This document shows, piece after piece, positions 36,801-48,688 of a DNA stretch of 64,000 nucleotides. The translations under genes were made by a program, and so were the position numbers. Under the pieces are notes generated by a model. It saw only the letters and a list, made by a program, of their open reading frames with translations. It did no database searches and had not been told where the DNA came from. Within the stretch, counting starts at the first letter, position 1. Each line of letters starts with the position of its first letter. The stretch lies in the NCBI GenBank assembly GCA_033439265.1, contig JAVTVX010000012.1, positions 37,016,261-37,080,260 on the forward strand. Reading direction: 5' to 3'. The DNA comes from Dillenia suffruticosa (taxonomy: Eukaryota > Streptophyta > Magnoliopsida > Dilleniales > Dilleniaceae).

Positions 36801-39800
36801 AACATAGTTTGGTATATATATGTAAATATGGATTTACCCCCCCCAAAAAAAACCATCCTCTTGCCTCATTCTTCCCCAGTCCTTTACATCCACTTCATGC
36901 CTCAGTTCACACTCGAGCAGGCTTGAGTCAGCCTAGTCTATTTGATATTCCTTTGCTCATCAAGTTCATCCCAAAGTTAGAACTCAGCTTTTAGCTTATG
37001 GAACGGCTCAGACTCTCTTTTTGTTGGGGGCATTAGGAAAAGAAGATACTATCGATGTTGAGAGAAAAATGGCACAAATAAGAAACCACAAATGTTGATA
37101 GAAAAAGGAGAACAAAGGTAATAACATCAAAGCGCCAAAGAAAAAGGCAAAATAGGGCTCTCCAATTTCTTTTCAAAATCACAAATGTTTGACTTTTGGG
37201 AGCCCCTAGGGCAGAACGCATAAGAAAGCACAAAAAAATATTAATCCATGAAGAGGAACTAGAAAGGATTGGTTTTTGAAATTACCAAAATGCACCAGAA
37301 TATGGATATTTTGCACTTCCACAATACCTTAGCTGCCTTACCAACCTGAATCAGGTTCAATGCTTTAGCTTAGTAGGAAAAGGAATGATAATGGTCATTT
37401 CATGCTGATCATGAAACATAATACAGGATGCCCGAGAACCATTGTAGTACCGGTGAATGTAGCAGTATAGGGGTGAATGAGATTTTCTAATGTGGTTTGA
37501 ACTCTTTGTAAGAGGAAATTGAAATTTAAGGTTCCAAAATTTGTAGAATTTTGGATTGTGGCTCTGGAAGACACTCAAGATTATGATTTCTCTTTGGTCA
37601 TGGGAAGAAATTCTATAGCAACATATGTTGGAAAGTTTGAATTTCTCAGTAAGTTGGAAAATAATTTTTAGTTCTCATAAGGGAATAAGATAAATTGAAA
37701 CTTGCCCCATCTATTTTCATGCCACAATCAATAGTGAGGCTCCTACACTGACTGTTTTCAATCCCTTTCTCCTTTCTATCCATCCTTAAATAATTCATGC
37801 CCTACAATTTTTGTGTCAAACAGTGAGCTAGTAAAGAAATAAAACCCTAGCCTAGCACCAGGGACATGTTCAATCCTCCTTTTCTCACAGTTGGTCAATG
37901 TCATAGCCTAATTGTCCTCGTCTCACTTAGTCAAAAATCGTTGTCTTCAAGAGTATTTCTCTATGATCCTGATTCAAAAAAAATCTAGGTTCATTAATGA
38001 AACTAACATCAGGTGGCAAGAAGAATCTCTTTTGACACAAAATAGAATCACCCCCTCTAGGGTTGCATTCACCGACAGTGAGCCCCAGTGTCTTGTCGGT
38101 TGGGCTGCCAAGAATGAACCACTGTAATCACATAAGGAGTTCAAAAACCTGTCACTGTATACATCATATTTCACATCAAAAGAAACAATAAAACCACACA
38201 TCTTTACATGCCCCATATTAATCATGCTGCCTTCGTTGAAACCACATAATACACTTTTAATTTTTCATTGATAGTTCCCATCTAATCCATAATGATGTAT
38301 AAAAAAATACAACATTTTTGTTACTTGGCCAACCATCAAGTCCCCAATCATTTCATCACGTATTTCCATCTAGGTCAACCAAGTTATAAATTCTAATAAA
38401 GGACTAAGTCAAATCAAGGAATCGTTGCCCACTCAGCTTCAAGCCACTTTTTAAGAATGCTAGGGAGCTTTCATATCTCTTCTTATTGCCACAGTCTATG
38501 AAACTCTAAATTCACATTAATGCTAATCCCATGTGAAGTCATTAATTAGCTAACATTCTTCAAACATGAAGACATTGCCATAACATTATTATCATCCCCC
38601 ACTGCACTCATCAATCTCTTCTTGCTTGATAACATTGCCATGATAAAACGCAGCAATCTTAAGCAACAAAAAAATTGCCCAATAAAGCCACTCATAGTCA
38701 TGTTTTAATGAGTAAACCTTTCTGCATGATGATAATGTAAATTTAAAGGCCTTCTAGACACAACCTTCATGTAACTAAATACAAATCTAAACACTAAACT
38801 ACTGAATGAATTCTTGCAGCATTATGCTCTCCTGTGGCGCAAAACATATATCTATCCTTGATATAGTACAACTCCAGGTAGTTCCTTTGTTTCTGCCTAT
38901 GATAAGGGATAAAGTAAATTTGATTTTGGACTACGAGCTGCACTTTCATATCCTCCTCATTAGAGCTGTCAATATGGGACTCCTGTCCCTAATTTTAAAT
39001 GGGAAGACAATCCCAGCCCATCCCCTCCATTATGGGCCATCCCTTCAATCAAATCCTAGAGTTCAACAAAGTCGAGAAGAAAGAGAGAGCTTACTGGAGT
39101 CATAGCCGACTGTGGTGGTCGGATCATAGTCAGAGATGAAAGAGAGAGAGACACAAAAACCCTAAAGGTGTGCTGTCTAATTGAGGAGAAGAGAGAGAAG
39201 AGTGTCTAACCACCAGAGAAGAGAGAGATAGTCAGTTTCTGAGGTATGATCATCTTCAAGAAGAACAAAGAGAAGAAGACAGGGGGAGAGACGGAAAAGC
39301 ATGTGAGTGTTGGCTGCCTTATTTTTATTTTATTTTATTTAAATCCCAGTAAGATGGCAGCCCCATGGATATGTGGGACGGGCCAAAAATCCCATTTATA
39401 TATATGAGTCTAAATATTAAAACCTATCCCATCCCATATCCAGGGAGAGGATGGGCTAACCTTGTGGGATAGGCCAATTTTGACAGCTCCACTCGTCATC
39501 CACAAAATGCTTCACTAAAAAGCCAAGTCAACCCTAAGTCTCAAACCAGTTGGGGACAACCTTATGAATTCACTGGCACAATCAGCTCCAAGATCACATC
39601 GACGACTAAGCAGAAGTTACAAATATCATGTCCCATAACCTCTTCCAACACTTAGGTATTCTTTTGAAAGCACCTTCAAATTGTATGCTATAATTTCTTT
39701 TTACGAGTATAAAAGAGCCCCTTTATATGTGACAAACCATCAATATGATAATCTTTTTATGCCAAAACTTTATAACCGCTTCCAATTTTAATGCTTTATA

Positions 39801-42301
39801 GGCAAGCCCTATACTATTTTTTTTAGGTAGTTACTTTTCCAATTGTATCCATCGGTTACTTTAGCAATTCTGCCTCTGTATATAGGTCATTTGGCTGAAA
39901 CTTTTCTTGATTACATTTCAGTGCAATATCACAGGATTACTCGAGGAACTTATTCTTGGAAGCTTGAGGATGCCAGAATTCAAGTAGCAAGGGAAGCAAA
40001 CAGGCAAGCCCATATGCTGATATGGGTGTAAACTTACCAGTTTTGACAACTTTTGAGGGTTCACAATGCCACCTTTACATCACTCTACCCATCATTGGTG
40101 ATCATATGACTATTTAAGTGGTGAGGAGTACGATGCTTGCAGACTTTGTTAAATTTCAAGACCCGTCTACCAGTTGGCGATCAAATGACTGGTTAAGTGG
40201 TAGGAAAACAAGATGTTTACAGACTCGACTCTACTAATTTTCATGACCAATCTGCCCATTTTATCACTGGATTCTGGATGATCAAAACTAAGAAACCTAG
40301 TTAGGACTACAAATATATTCTTTGGAAAAAGTCAATTGTTTATTATTCCATAAAATTTGTTCTTTCAGAAATTTTCTAATGAAAAACAACATTTTCTACC
40401 AGATATGGTCATAAGTAATTTATTAAATATAATACACAAGTACCCTACGCTCATTTCAACTAAAAAGCACAGGAATCAGAAATGCAAAATAAATAAATGC
40501 AGCGAGAAGGGAGAGGAAGCGTACCTGGGTTAGGAAAGAACCTCCTCCGGTCATTGGGACATGCTACAAAAAGTGCATTTTCTGGATTAAAAATTGCTTG
40601 GCATACTAAAGAGAACCATTCTCTGAGGACTCCAGGACCTGTAGCTTCCTCATTTTTAAATTCCATGAACAAACCACCATGCAGAGAATCTGGATCAGCA
40701 CGCCCTATGTACTCAAAAGACTCTGCCAGTAGATGCGACCGGTCGATAAGCATCTCGAACAACTCATACTCATCTTTGATCTCGGGAAACATAAGCATCA
40801 CCAAATGCCTCCTAGCTTCAAAATCAGTCACTTCCTTATGCTTGAGGAGCCAATCATTATCTTCACCCCGTTTGGCATATCTAGTAATAAGTGAACAAAC
40901 CACGACCTTTCTTTCCCTCAACATAGTCCAAAATTTCTCCTTAGCACCTAAATAAAGTTTAGAAATCCCATACAATTCTTTCAATATAGCAAGATACTGA
41001 GATGCACCATTATGTCCGATTTCCCCCGCTTTTGGAAGTGGGTTCCCTACTAATTTATCAAGGCAGTCGTTCATTTTTTGCAACAAGTCAACAAAAATAA
41101 CATGAAGAAATCCAATCTCCTCGCTATAACAAGGTTGATTATAATTAGCTTCACAAAACGGCAACGAGATAGGTCTATCCAGACCCACTTGTTCCTTAAT
41201 TGCCAACTGCAAAGGAAGCAAGAATGCCTTAAAATCCCTCACAATGTCCTCCAATGGCCCCAAACTCAACTCCGAATCCATACTCACCTCTAAATCTTTC
41301 GACAACCTCTTTGCAAGCTCACTAACAAATGGGAAAAGTTCTTGAACAGCAATCGATGACTTTCTATATTCACAACATCCATGCCCACCTCGATCCCCAA
41401 TGGTTTCTAACAAGGAGCCCAGCGCACTCCGACAAGACACATACAAACTGTCCTCACCACCACCACCATTACCTCTATTAAGCAATTTACAGAATTCTAA
41501 TAATATAGGAAAGCAATGCATATAAACAAGCTTGGGCAAATTATTACAACTTGGAGAAAGAAATCTCTTAATGCAGTCTTCAGCACATTTTTTATTACCT
41601 TTATGGGGGGACAAATAGAGCATAACTAAGGCTGAAGGAGCTGAAGAAGACATGAATATCTGAATATGCGCCTTTGCAGCTTCACTATCATCCTTAGAAG
41701 CCAATGCCAAGAACTCTGAAATCCTAGCAGTCACATTCCTGGCCGAACAGACTGTTTCGTCCCTGCAGAGACTGCAAATTGACCAAATCAACTCATTCAC
41801 AATTTGCCATGTAATCGGATACTCAGTACTCCGCATTCTTCCCACCAAATTCAACCCCGCATCATTCTCAATCAAGCAATCGGCTAAAGATTGCTCCCAT
41901 TGAAGCTGTTTTCCTTTGTAAATCAACCTCTGTTCGAAAACCGGAATTCCAGTAATCAATTGAATTCTCTCGTGAAGAGACTTGACCGTATCATCAGAAT
42001 TCGCGTGAACGACTAGAGTGTTGCCTTGGGAGATCATGCGAACAAAGAAGTGTAAATTACGGTTTTGGGGGTGAGATGAAAGGTCGGAATTAGAAACCCT
42101 AGAAACGACATCGGAGAGGAGAGAGAGATTGGAGGAGTCATCGCCATCGCCGTTAGAGGAGTTAACGGCGTGAGATGAATAATCCTTTCGCATTCTGACG
42201 GAGACTAGGTCAGAGAAAGCATCATCGACATCATCGTTCAAATCGTCTAGTTTTCTCTTTGTCGAGGAAAGACGATGAAAAAGGCAATCAAAAGACATCA
42301 C
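30883..42301 (-). CDS. UPL5: HECT-type E3 ubiquitin ligase UPL5
   Basis: Accepts ubiquitin from an E2 onto a catalytic Cys and passes it to substrates; Arabidopsis UPL5 targets WRKY53 and restrains leaf senescence. Three exons: 42301-40525, 32007-31418 and 31146-30883, giving 876 residues against 873 in Arabidopsis. Residues about 83-158 are a ubiquitin-like domain (LVVHANSDDTVKSLHERI, RLIYKGKQL). The HECT domain starts near 497 and includes EATGPGVLREWFSLV, FFPNP, FCGRVIALALMHKVQVGVVF and the C-lobe SSHTCFYRLCIPPY, with the catalytic Cys near 842. The C-terminal aromatic stretch GYSFGTW is intact. Exon junctions are GT/AG and in phase. MMS offers two adjacent start codons; the first is used. 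Intron 1 is 8.5 kb and full of transposon relics; intron 2 is 271 bp. Confidence 0.95.
33570..34030 (+). mobile_element. L1-type LINE relic, 3' end
   Basis: Reads EIVNHLLLQCVWTHS, a form of the LINE C-terminal zinc-binding HLLLHC motif, followed by a Trp-rich tail typical of plant L1 ORF2 ends and an AT-rich 3' tail near 34020. The reading is broken by stops. It lies opposite to UPL5. Confidence 0.6.
34486..34566 (+). mobile_element. Short retroposon nested in the LINE
   Basis: An 81-bp insert contains an A7-8 tract near its end (34556-34563). It is flanked by GTGTTTGGAAGG (34474-34485) and GTGTCTGGAAGG (34567-34578). Removing it restores the LINE reading into VWKEF. The family is unknown; it may be a LINE 3' fragment or a SINE. 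Confidence 0.55.
35198..35933. mobile_element. Small inverted-end DNA element (MITE) nested in the LINE
   Basis: Begins CATGATTATCAAA and ends TTTTGATTACCAT, an imperfect inverted pair, and is flanked by GCAAGCTGG at 35189-35197 and 35934-35942. Subterminal motifs such as GAATCGTGAATCATAAGATT recur near both ends. No coding capacity. The 9- or 10-bp duplication points to a Mutator-like origin. Confidence 0.65.
38961..39491. mobile_element. Non-autonomous hAT-type element
   Basis: A 531-bp element with ends TAGAGCTGTCAA and, inverted, TGGAGCTGTCAA. It is flanked by CTCCTCAT (38953-38960) and CTCGTCAT (39492-39499), an 8-bp duplication with one mismatch, as hAT transposons make. Subterminal CCCATCCC motifs occur on both sides. 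The centre is GA-rich and does not encode a transposase. Confidence 0.7.
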
Positions 42302-42398
42302 GAGGACGAGAATTCAGGTTTTTAAACATCTAAATTGGTTGGTAAAGCTGGTGATGATTCCATGACCAAAACCCTAAGAGAGAGAAAGTGGGTTTAAC

Positions 42399-42432
<34 letters not shown>

Positions 42433-43519
42433 GATGTAAGGATCGACCGACTTGGAATGGTAAAGTACGTCTTCTTCAGTGGGCGCGTTGGCCTTCAGCA
42501 AAGGTTCCCTGCTAATTTACGCTACTTACCCGAATTTACCAAATCGCCCTCCAATTAATATTATCCGTTACTTGTGAACACGGGACGAGCATAGGATTTT
42601 TTTTAGAAAGTCTTTCGCCGGTAGAACTTTTATTTTATAGGAACAATAACAAACATTTTAAATTTAAAATATTTCTAAAATTGAGAAATTTAAAACAATT
42701 TGAAATCTAAAATAAAGTATATTTTACTTTATTTTAATAAAAATAGTATAAAGTACTTTAACTGATTTGATTGAAATCGAGTTGGGTTGATAATTTTAAA
42801 TATTTTATTTCTTTACGAAAGATATGTAATTCGATAAAAGAAGGAAATCTTTTTTTCAAACTCTTTCTTTAAAAATATAAATATAAAAATAATTTTTATT
42901 ATAATTAATTCCTACTATTAACCCACGGGGTGGTGACGTGGATGTCATTCTAATATAAAAGAGGAACAATTTTTCTCAAATATAATTACGATGATATATT
43001 TGAATTTATTTTTTAAATTTTATTTCTTGGTTCTTATTTTTAAGGGTAACCATTTCAATTTTGTATCAAATACCTTTAATGGTGCTCAAAAAATTTATGT
43101 GGTACAAGTATAATTGTCTTTAAAGTGGCATTGGCCCAAAGAAAGTTGATGCCATTCGCATGCCTTTGTGTAAATCCCAAATTTGCATGCTTAGTGACCT
43201 ACACGGGGTTGAGTGCTGTAATTTTTTCTTTTTTTTTTTTATTATAAAAAAAAATGAGCACTAAAATTAAAATTTATCAACCAATATCTACAAATTTTTA
43301 AATTAATTATGAGTTAAAACTCGATTCTATCTATATATTAAAAAAAAACACATAATTCTTTATTTTTTTTATAAAAGAATTATATATATATATATATATG
43401 TGTATGTATGTATGTATATATGTTCATCCGTGTTCCAATAGTACCCCCTTAAAGTTTATTAATTGAGCTCCTCTCTTTTGTGGTGAGGGAATAAGTAAAA
43501 ATCTTCCAGAGATCTCGGA

Positions 43520-43587
43520 GAGACCACCTTGAGAGCCTAAGGGAGACTTCTTCCGAGACCACCTTGAGAGCCTAAGGGAGACTTCTT
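43520..43587. repeat. 35-bp tandem duplication
   Basis: Two units start GAGACCACCTTGAGAGCC at 43520 and 43555 and are identical over 33 bp. Confidence 0.9.
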
Positions 43588-43674
43588 GAGAACCCTTGAG
43601 AGTTCCTCTCTATCTCTTTCATACTCTTCCTACACACACACACACACGCTCTTGAGAACTCTTTCATACTCTTT

Positions 43675-43675
<1 letters not shown>

Positions 43676-43721
<46 letters not shown>
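43676..43721. repeat. (CA)23 microsatellite
   Basis: Perfect CA run, preceded at 43632-43647 by a shorter one. Confidence 0.9.
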
Positions 43722-43725
<4 letters not shown>

Positions 43726-45452
43726 TATATATTTATTAGCATTTGTTATCTTTTTAGTATATTACTATCACCTAATTTAGAAATTTTATTAAAAGCCATT
43801 ATTATATTCAAAGTTCTTGTTGAGTGATGGTATTGAAATAACATCTTCAAGAAAACAGTCTAATGGAACAAATTCTCCGATGGTATTAAAATAACATTAA
43901 TCTAGTTTTTGGTTGACAAGTTCGTCCCATAAAACCTTATATATCTACCGTCACACTTGATATATAAGAAAACAAAGACTATAACTTACCACATTTGCAT
44001 CAAATCTATACTTCTAAGTAATAGAATGTAAAAGTAGTTTCACTTTGATATTTCGAGAAATTATATATTCAGTGATAAATATTATTTAAAGAGAATAAGT
44101 ATTTAGTTATCGGATCAACAAAATTTTGATATGATAAATTAAGTCTTATATCGGTGATATAACAAGATTAGTAATATCATTAGCAATTAAAAGGGAAAAT
44201 TGATCCAATCTTGACTACATTAACCTATGCTGGGCGAACCAAACATGAAATATAAGTTAATGTAACATATAATTTAATATGGTACCTTAGGTAAAACATT
44301 GAAGATCTTTTATGAAATAACTTATTAGCTATTTGCCTTATGAACTCAAACAAATGTAGAATTTCATTTTAAAAAATGGGTGGGGCTATTTTTTTTAATA
44401 AAATAAATAAATCTCCCCAAATTTTATAAGATAAAAAGAAGATTTGTGTATGTTTGGGATTTAATTGTTATCGGGGCCAGGTATTGTTTAGTTCGAGAAA
44501 AGTCATGTGCCCAAATTCACCTCAGCCCCACTCGAAGGCTGGCTTTTTCATCGTCGGATTTGAACTTTTTACGAATAGTTAATCAGTTTAACGAGTAAAA
44601 ATATAAATTTTTTTTAATTAAATTTTAAATTTTAAAAAAATTTATATTAAAAGAGATTTTTTAAATTAATTCTGATATTACTCGAATTGAATTACTCAAA
44701 ATATGATTACAGATACCGATTAATTATAAAAATATATATATATATATATATTCAAACTTTCAAAATATTTTCTCTGGACCGTGTTCTAGCACATAATATA
44801 TGGTAGTTTCTAAATAGAATGTTATTTGTTTATTTTTATTTTCTTATTTTATTTAGTCAACGGGGTTTCTAGATAGAACGTTAGTTTGAGTTGTAATAGA
44901 GCTTTTAATATTTTTATATTTTTGAATAATTATACTAGAGTTATTACTCCTTCCCTACATAGGATAAAATTAGGATTTCAAATAACAACAGAGTTTAGAA
45001 TTTAGAGTTTATGATTTAGAATTTAAGATTTATTTATTTTTATTAATAAAAGTAAATATTTATGTAAAAGTAAATTTCATACACACGAACTAAAAATTAT
45101 CAATAACTTTTAAAAGTAATATATATAAAAGATAATATTAACGATTATTGTTAATAAATTATATAAAGATATGATATATACACGTGTAAATCCTATATAT
45201 ACTTTTATTAATAATATATGCTATATTTCATATTTGTATTATCTTTAATTAATAGTTATTTTATTAACATATATTACTTTGTATTGTTAGTAAATTATAT
45301 AAATATGTTACATACATGTGTAAATCCCATATATACTTTTATTAGTAATATATATATTTATGTTATATATGTATTATCTTTAAAATTTAGAGATAATATT
45401 TACTTGCAAAATAAATTTTTAAAATACTTATGTAGACTAGTATACTTTTATG

Positions 45453-45503
<51 letters not shown>

Positions 45504-46196
45504 AATTGAAGTCACGGTCCTCAAGGAAATAGCTTAGTGATCTTATCATCCTCTCTCAACTCCGTGAAAATTTGCTATTAGTTTAGCAATGTATATCAAA
45601 AGTTTACATATTTCACCAAAATAGAGATACATTAGTTTTAATAATCGTCGATTTGTATATTTTTTTTGCATATATATATATGTTTTAATGATGAATATCG
45701 ATAAAAGTTTGATAGTAAATTTAAACATTGATTAATTAATTAATTATTTTATATTTATATTTTGGTTTAATATTACCTTTGCATGCATATGATATTGGTT
45801 CGTTACATTGCCATCAACCAATAATGTGCACTTCATGCTATGCTCACTTCATATTATGGTGAAGTTTTTATCATAGAAAATTATGAAACTTTTCTTATGT
45901 TTTTGTGATAAAAAGGTCAACAAGGATCAAGAACTTTACCGATGTTAGTGTCTCCAATGAGAGAAAACCCAGAACAATCGGTAAATAGCATTAAATCCAT
46001 CAACCTAATCCTTCACAATAAATATAAATTCAACATTTACCAAATGAAAAAAAAAAAAAGGAAAACTAATCATTCACGATAAGAACAAATTCAAAGTTTC
46101 CGCAATAAGAAAATACCTAGAACAATCGGCACATCGGGTTAACCCAACACCTACACGCCTGAACTTTCACAAGAAGTTTAAATTCAATCAAACCCC

Positions 46197-46203
46197 TTTA
46201 TAA
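46197..46203 (+). promoter_or_regulatory. Possible TATA box of the cystatin-like gene
   Basis: TTTATAA lies 94 bp before the start codon. A G-rich tract (about 46261-46279) follows in the presumed leader. Confidence 0.45.
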
Positions 46204-46296
46204 CCTCTTGTGAAATGTAATAAAACCCATTTCCTGTCTGTCCAAAACAATCAAAGAACAGGGGGAGGGGGGGGGGGGGAAAAAACCTCCAAATCA

Positions 46297-46689
46297 ATGG
46301 AGAAAATTCAAGTTTTCTCTATCCTTTTGCTTTCTGTCTTGCTTTGGCATGTTGTTCCTGGTGCGGTAGCTGCTGCTACTCCGGTCGATCCAACAGACAC
46401 ATATGTGATAGACATTGCAGAATTCGCAATCAAGGAATACAATAAAAAATCTGTGGTCAATTTGGATTTCGAGTATGTGGTCCACGGATCCAAGGAAGTG
46501 GGTATTAAGACTGTTGATTATAGACTTGTGATTGCTGCAAAAGAATGGGATACTCGAAAGTATTGTGACGCTCATGTTGTGGAAAGGCTGCCAGATTATA
46601 GTCCTAGGGACCTCCTTACTTTTGAGTTTATAGATGCCCCTCAACCCCCTGTGCCCAGTTTGATTCAGGGGTTTGGGAATGTGATGTAG
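46297..46689 (+). CDS. Secreted cystatin-like protein with degenerate inhibitory loop
   Basis: Phytocystatin fold: inhibitor family of papain-like cysteine proteases. Single exon, 130 residues. Residues 1-26 are a signal peptide (VFSILLLSVLLWHVVPGAVA). Residues 40-50, IAEFAIKEYNK, correspond to the LARFAV-type helix motif of plant cystatins, and 56-62 with 75-81 (YRLVIAA) match the following strands. The QxVxG loop that enters the protease cleft should lie at about 67-71, but reads EVGIK, and the second-loop Pro-Trp is replaced by LPDY (98-101). A single Cys (90) is present. The ATG was chosen because it begins the signal peptide; the longer in-frame start at 46210 would place a Gly run before it. 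Inhibitor activity is doubtful; the protein may have another role or be decaying. Confidence 0.82.
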   Translation: MEKIQVFSILLLSVLLWHVVPGAVAAATPVDPTDTYVIDIAEFAIKEYNKKSVVNLDFEYVVHGSKEVGIKTVDYRLVIAAKEWDTRKYCDAHVVERLPDYSPRDLLTFEFIDAPQPPVPSLIQGFGNVM

Positions 46690-47621
46690 ACATAAATATT
46701 TTGGGAATAATAATGGTATTTCTTTGATGTTCTGAGAATTTTAGATTTAAAAGCAAATTATTAACGAGTACGCACTCGAAGATTAAGAAATTCATATCTT
46801 TACTTGAATTTCAAAAACTCATTCTCATTTCATTAATTCAAATAAATTATTTAAATTTTAGTCCAAATTTTTATTTCAATTGATTTTAACCAAATACCCC
46901 CTAAAAGAAAAATAGTATATCGTTGTTTAATTTTGATAGGAATAATGAATCAAGAAACATAAAAATTCACAAACAATCATAAAATTTACTATGTTTGGTA
47001 ATTAATTAAACCAACCTGAAAATTCTACGTAATATCTGTTAACAATGTTTGAATTCATTAGCATTCGGAAAATATTTTAATTATTTTTTTTATTTTTCTT
47101 ATTTCTAAATTTACATTTTTATCTTTTACTTTATTTGTTATATATTTAACAAATGGACAAATATTTCACTAAATAAAGTAATTGTTAGAAACTATGATAT
47201 ATCAAAATCGAATATCGTGTATTAAAATAAATCAAAATTTAATTTGATTTTAAAAATAATTAATTTCTTTTATTTTTATATTTCTATATTTATAATAATA
47301 AATTTTTATATATAAACCCAAATTATCGTAATATTTTATTAAAATAATAGATCATTACTAAAATTTTTATGGAAATATTTTTATCCGATATTCACCTAAC
47401 TTTAATTGATTCGACTCTCTACTTTCTTAACTAGGAAGCAATGAAATGTGTCGATAAAGAACCCCACTTCATATAATGGACGAGTACCACCACAGACATT
47501 GACAGAGTGTGGATGAGTGACGGTAAAGGAGAAAAATGGGAGTGTGAGTTCTGTGGTTGAGAAATTCTGCATTTGGCTATGCATGGACAAGTGGGGGGCT
47601 TGCTTAGAGGACCCACTAATA

Positions 47622-47652
<31 letters not shown>

Positions 47653-48688
47653 TCCTCAACAAGGACATGATCATGTAACAGGGCTTTACAGTTTGAGACA
47701 GAAGAGAAGAAAGATTAGATTAGTTAAAATATGATTTTAAATATCGATTAATATAATAGTTGATCAATATAATAAAAAAAATATTATATGGATTTTTATA
47801 AAATTAACAAATTCATAATTTTAATACAATTCTTTCTTTTTAGTTGGAAAGTATTTAAGAGTAATGAAACCGAATGGGTTAAATAAATGGAAAAAACATT
47901 ATAAACTCTCTCTCTCTATTATTATTTTTATATAATTTTTAATCAAAATATTTTTTTTTCAAAATTTTTCTATTAAATTTAAAGTCTCTCTATTGTTATT
48001 CAAAATTTAATACAATTATATATATATAATCTATGCACTTTATTTAATGAATGAAATAGGTTCAATTGAAAACCTGAACTTACAATAAAGCTGATTTATG
48101 TTTATTTTATTTAATTAGATTTATAATTTTTTTGAATTGAATTTTTTTTAATAATAATAAATTGACTAAATGAATCATATATCAAAATTTATTTATTAAT
48201 TAATATTAATTTATTCATAATATACGTTGAGTGATTTAAATAAATATTTAATTAAAAATATCAAAATATAACGATGCGAATTTTCACTTATTTAATTTAT
48301 TCATTTCCCCCAAAATTTTTTATAAAAAAATTATAATTGGGAGTTAAATTTTAAAAATAATTAAAATTATTATTATATTAATCAATTAAAAAAAAATCAC
48401 AAAGAATCAAAAAGAAAAAGGAATTGGGAGAAAAGGGTCCATTCTCGGTCAATGAGATATCTTTGAGATCCTGTGTCCGTAACTATGCGAAATTGAAGGG
48501 ATGGATTCTCCCTTATAACGGAACACACACTGCCTCTCTCTCTCTCTCTCATCGGCCTAGCAAGAACACAAACCCTAGGAGAGCGAAATTCTGGGGTTTC
48601 GTTTCGTTGTATAGAGTTACAAAGGGGCAACAGAAAGAGCCTCTCCTTCACTCCAGAGGCTCTCCTCTCTCTCTTTTCAAAGACAACA
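46690..48688. other. Intergenic between the cystatin-like and MO25 genes
   Basis: AT-rich. 47190-47360 resembles 10340-10570 (a dispersed AT-rich repeat), a (TA)n run lies at 47621-47644, and the MO25 leader is CT-rich at about 48535-48550. No gene recognised. Confidence 0.6.

Larger units (their letters stand above)
32008..40524 (-). other. Giant intron 1 of UPL5
   Basis: 8,517 bp between the FFPNP exon and the exon continuing HECT. It holds two LINE relics, a short retroposon and a 736-bp inverted-end element nested in one LINE, and a hAT-type element, listed separately. The remaining sequence has no supported gene. Confidence 0.8.
42302..46296. other. Divergent intergenic region between UPL5 and the cystatin gene
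   Basis: About 4 kb of very AT-rich DNA. It has a GA run in the UPL5 leader (42401-42430), a 35-bp tandem duplication (43520-43587), CA runs (43632-43647 and 43676-43721) and several (TA)n and (TG)n tracts. No gene recognised. Confidence 0.6.

Noticed and set aside
40497-40955. 152-codon plus-strand open frame
   Set aside because: Exact antisense shadow of UPL5 exon 1, with no family features.
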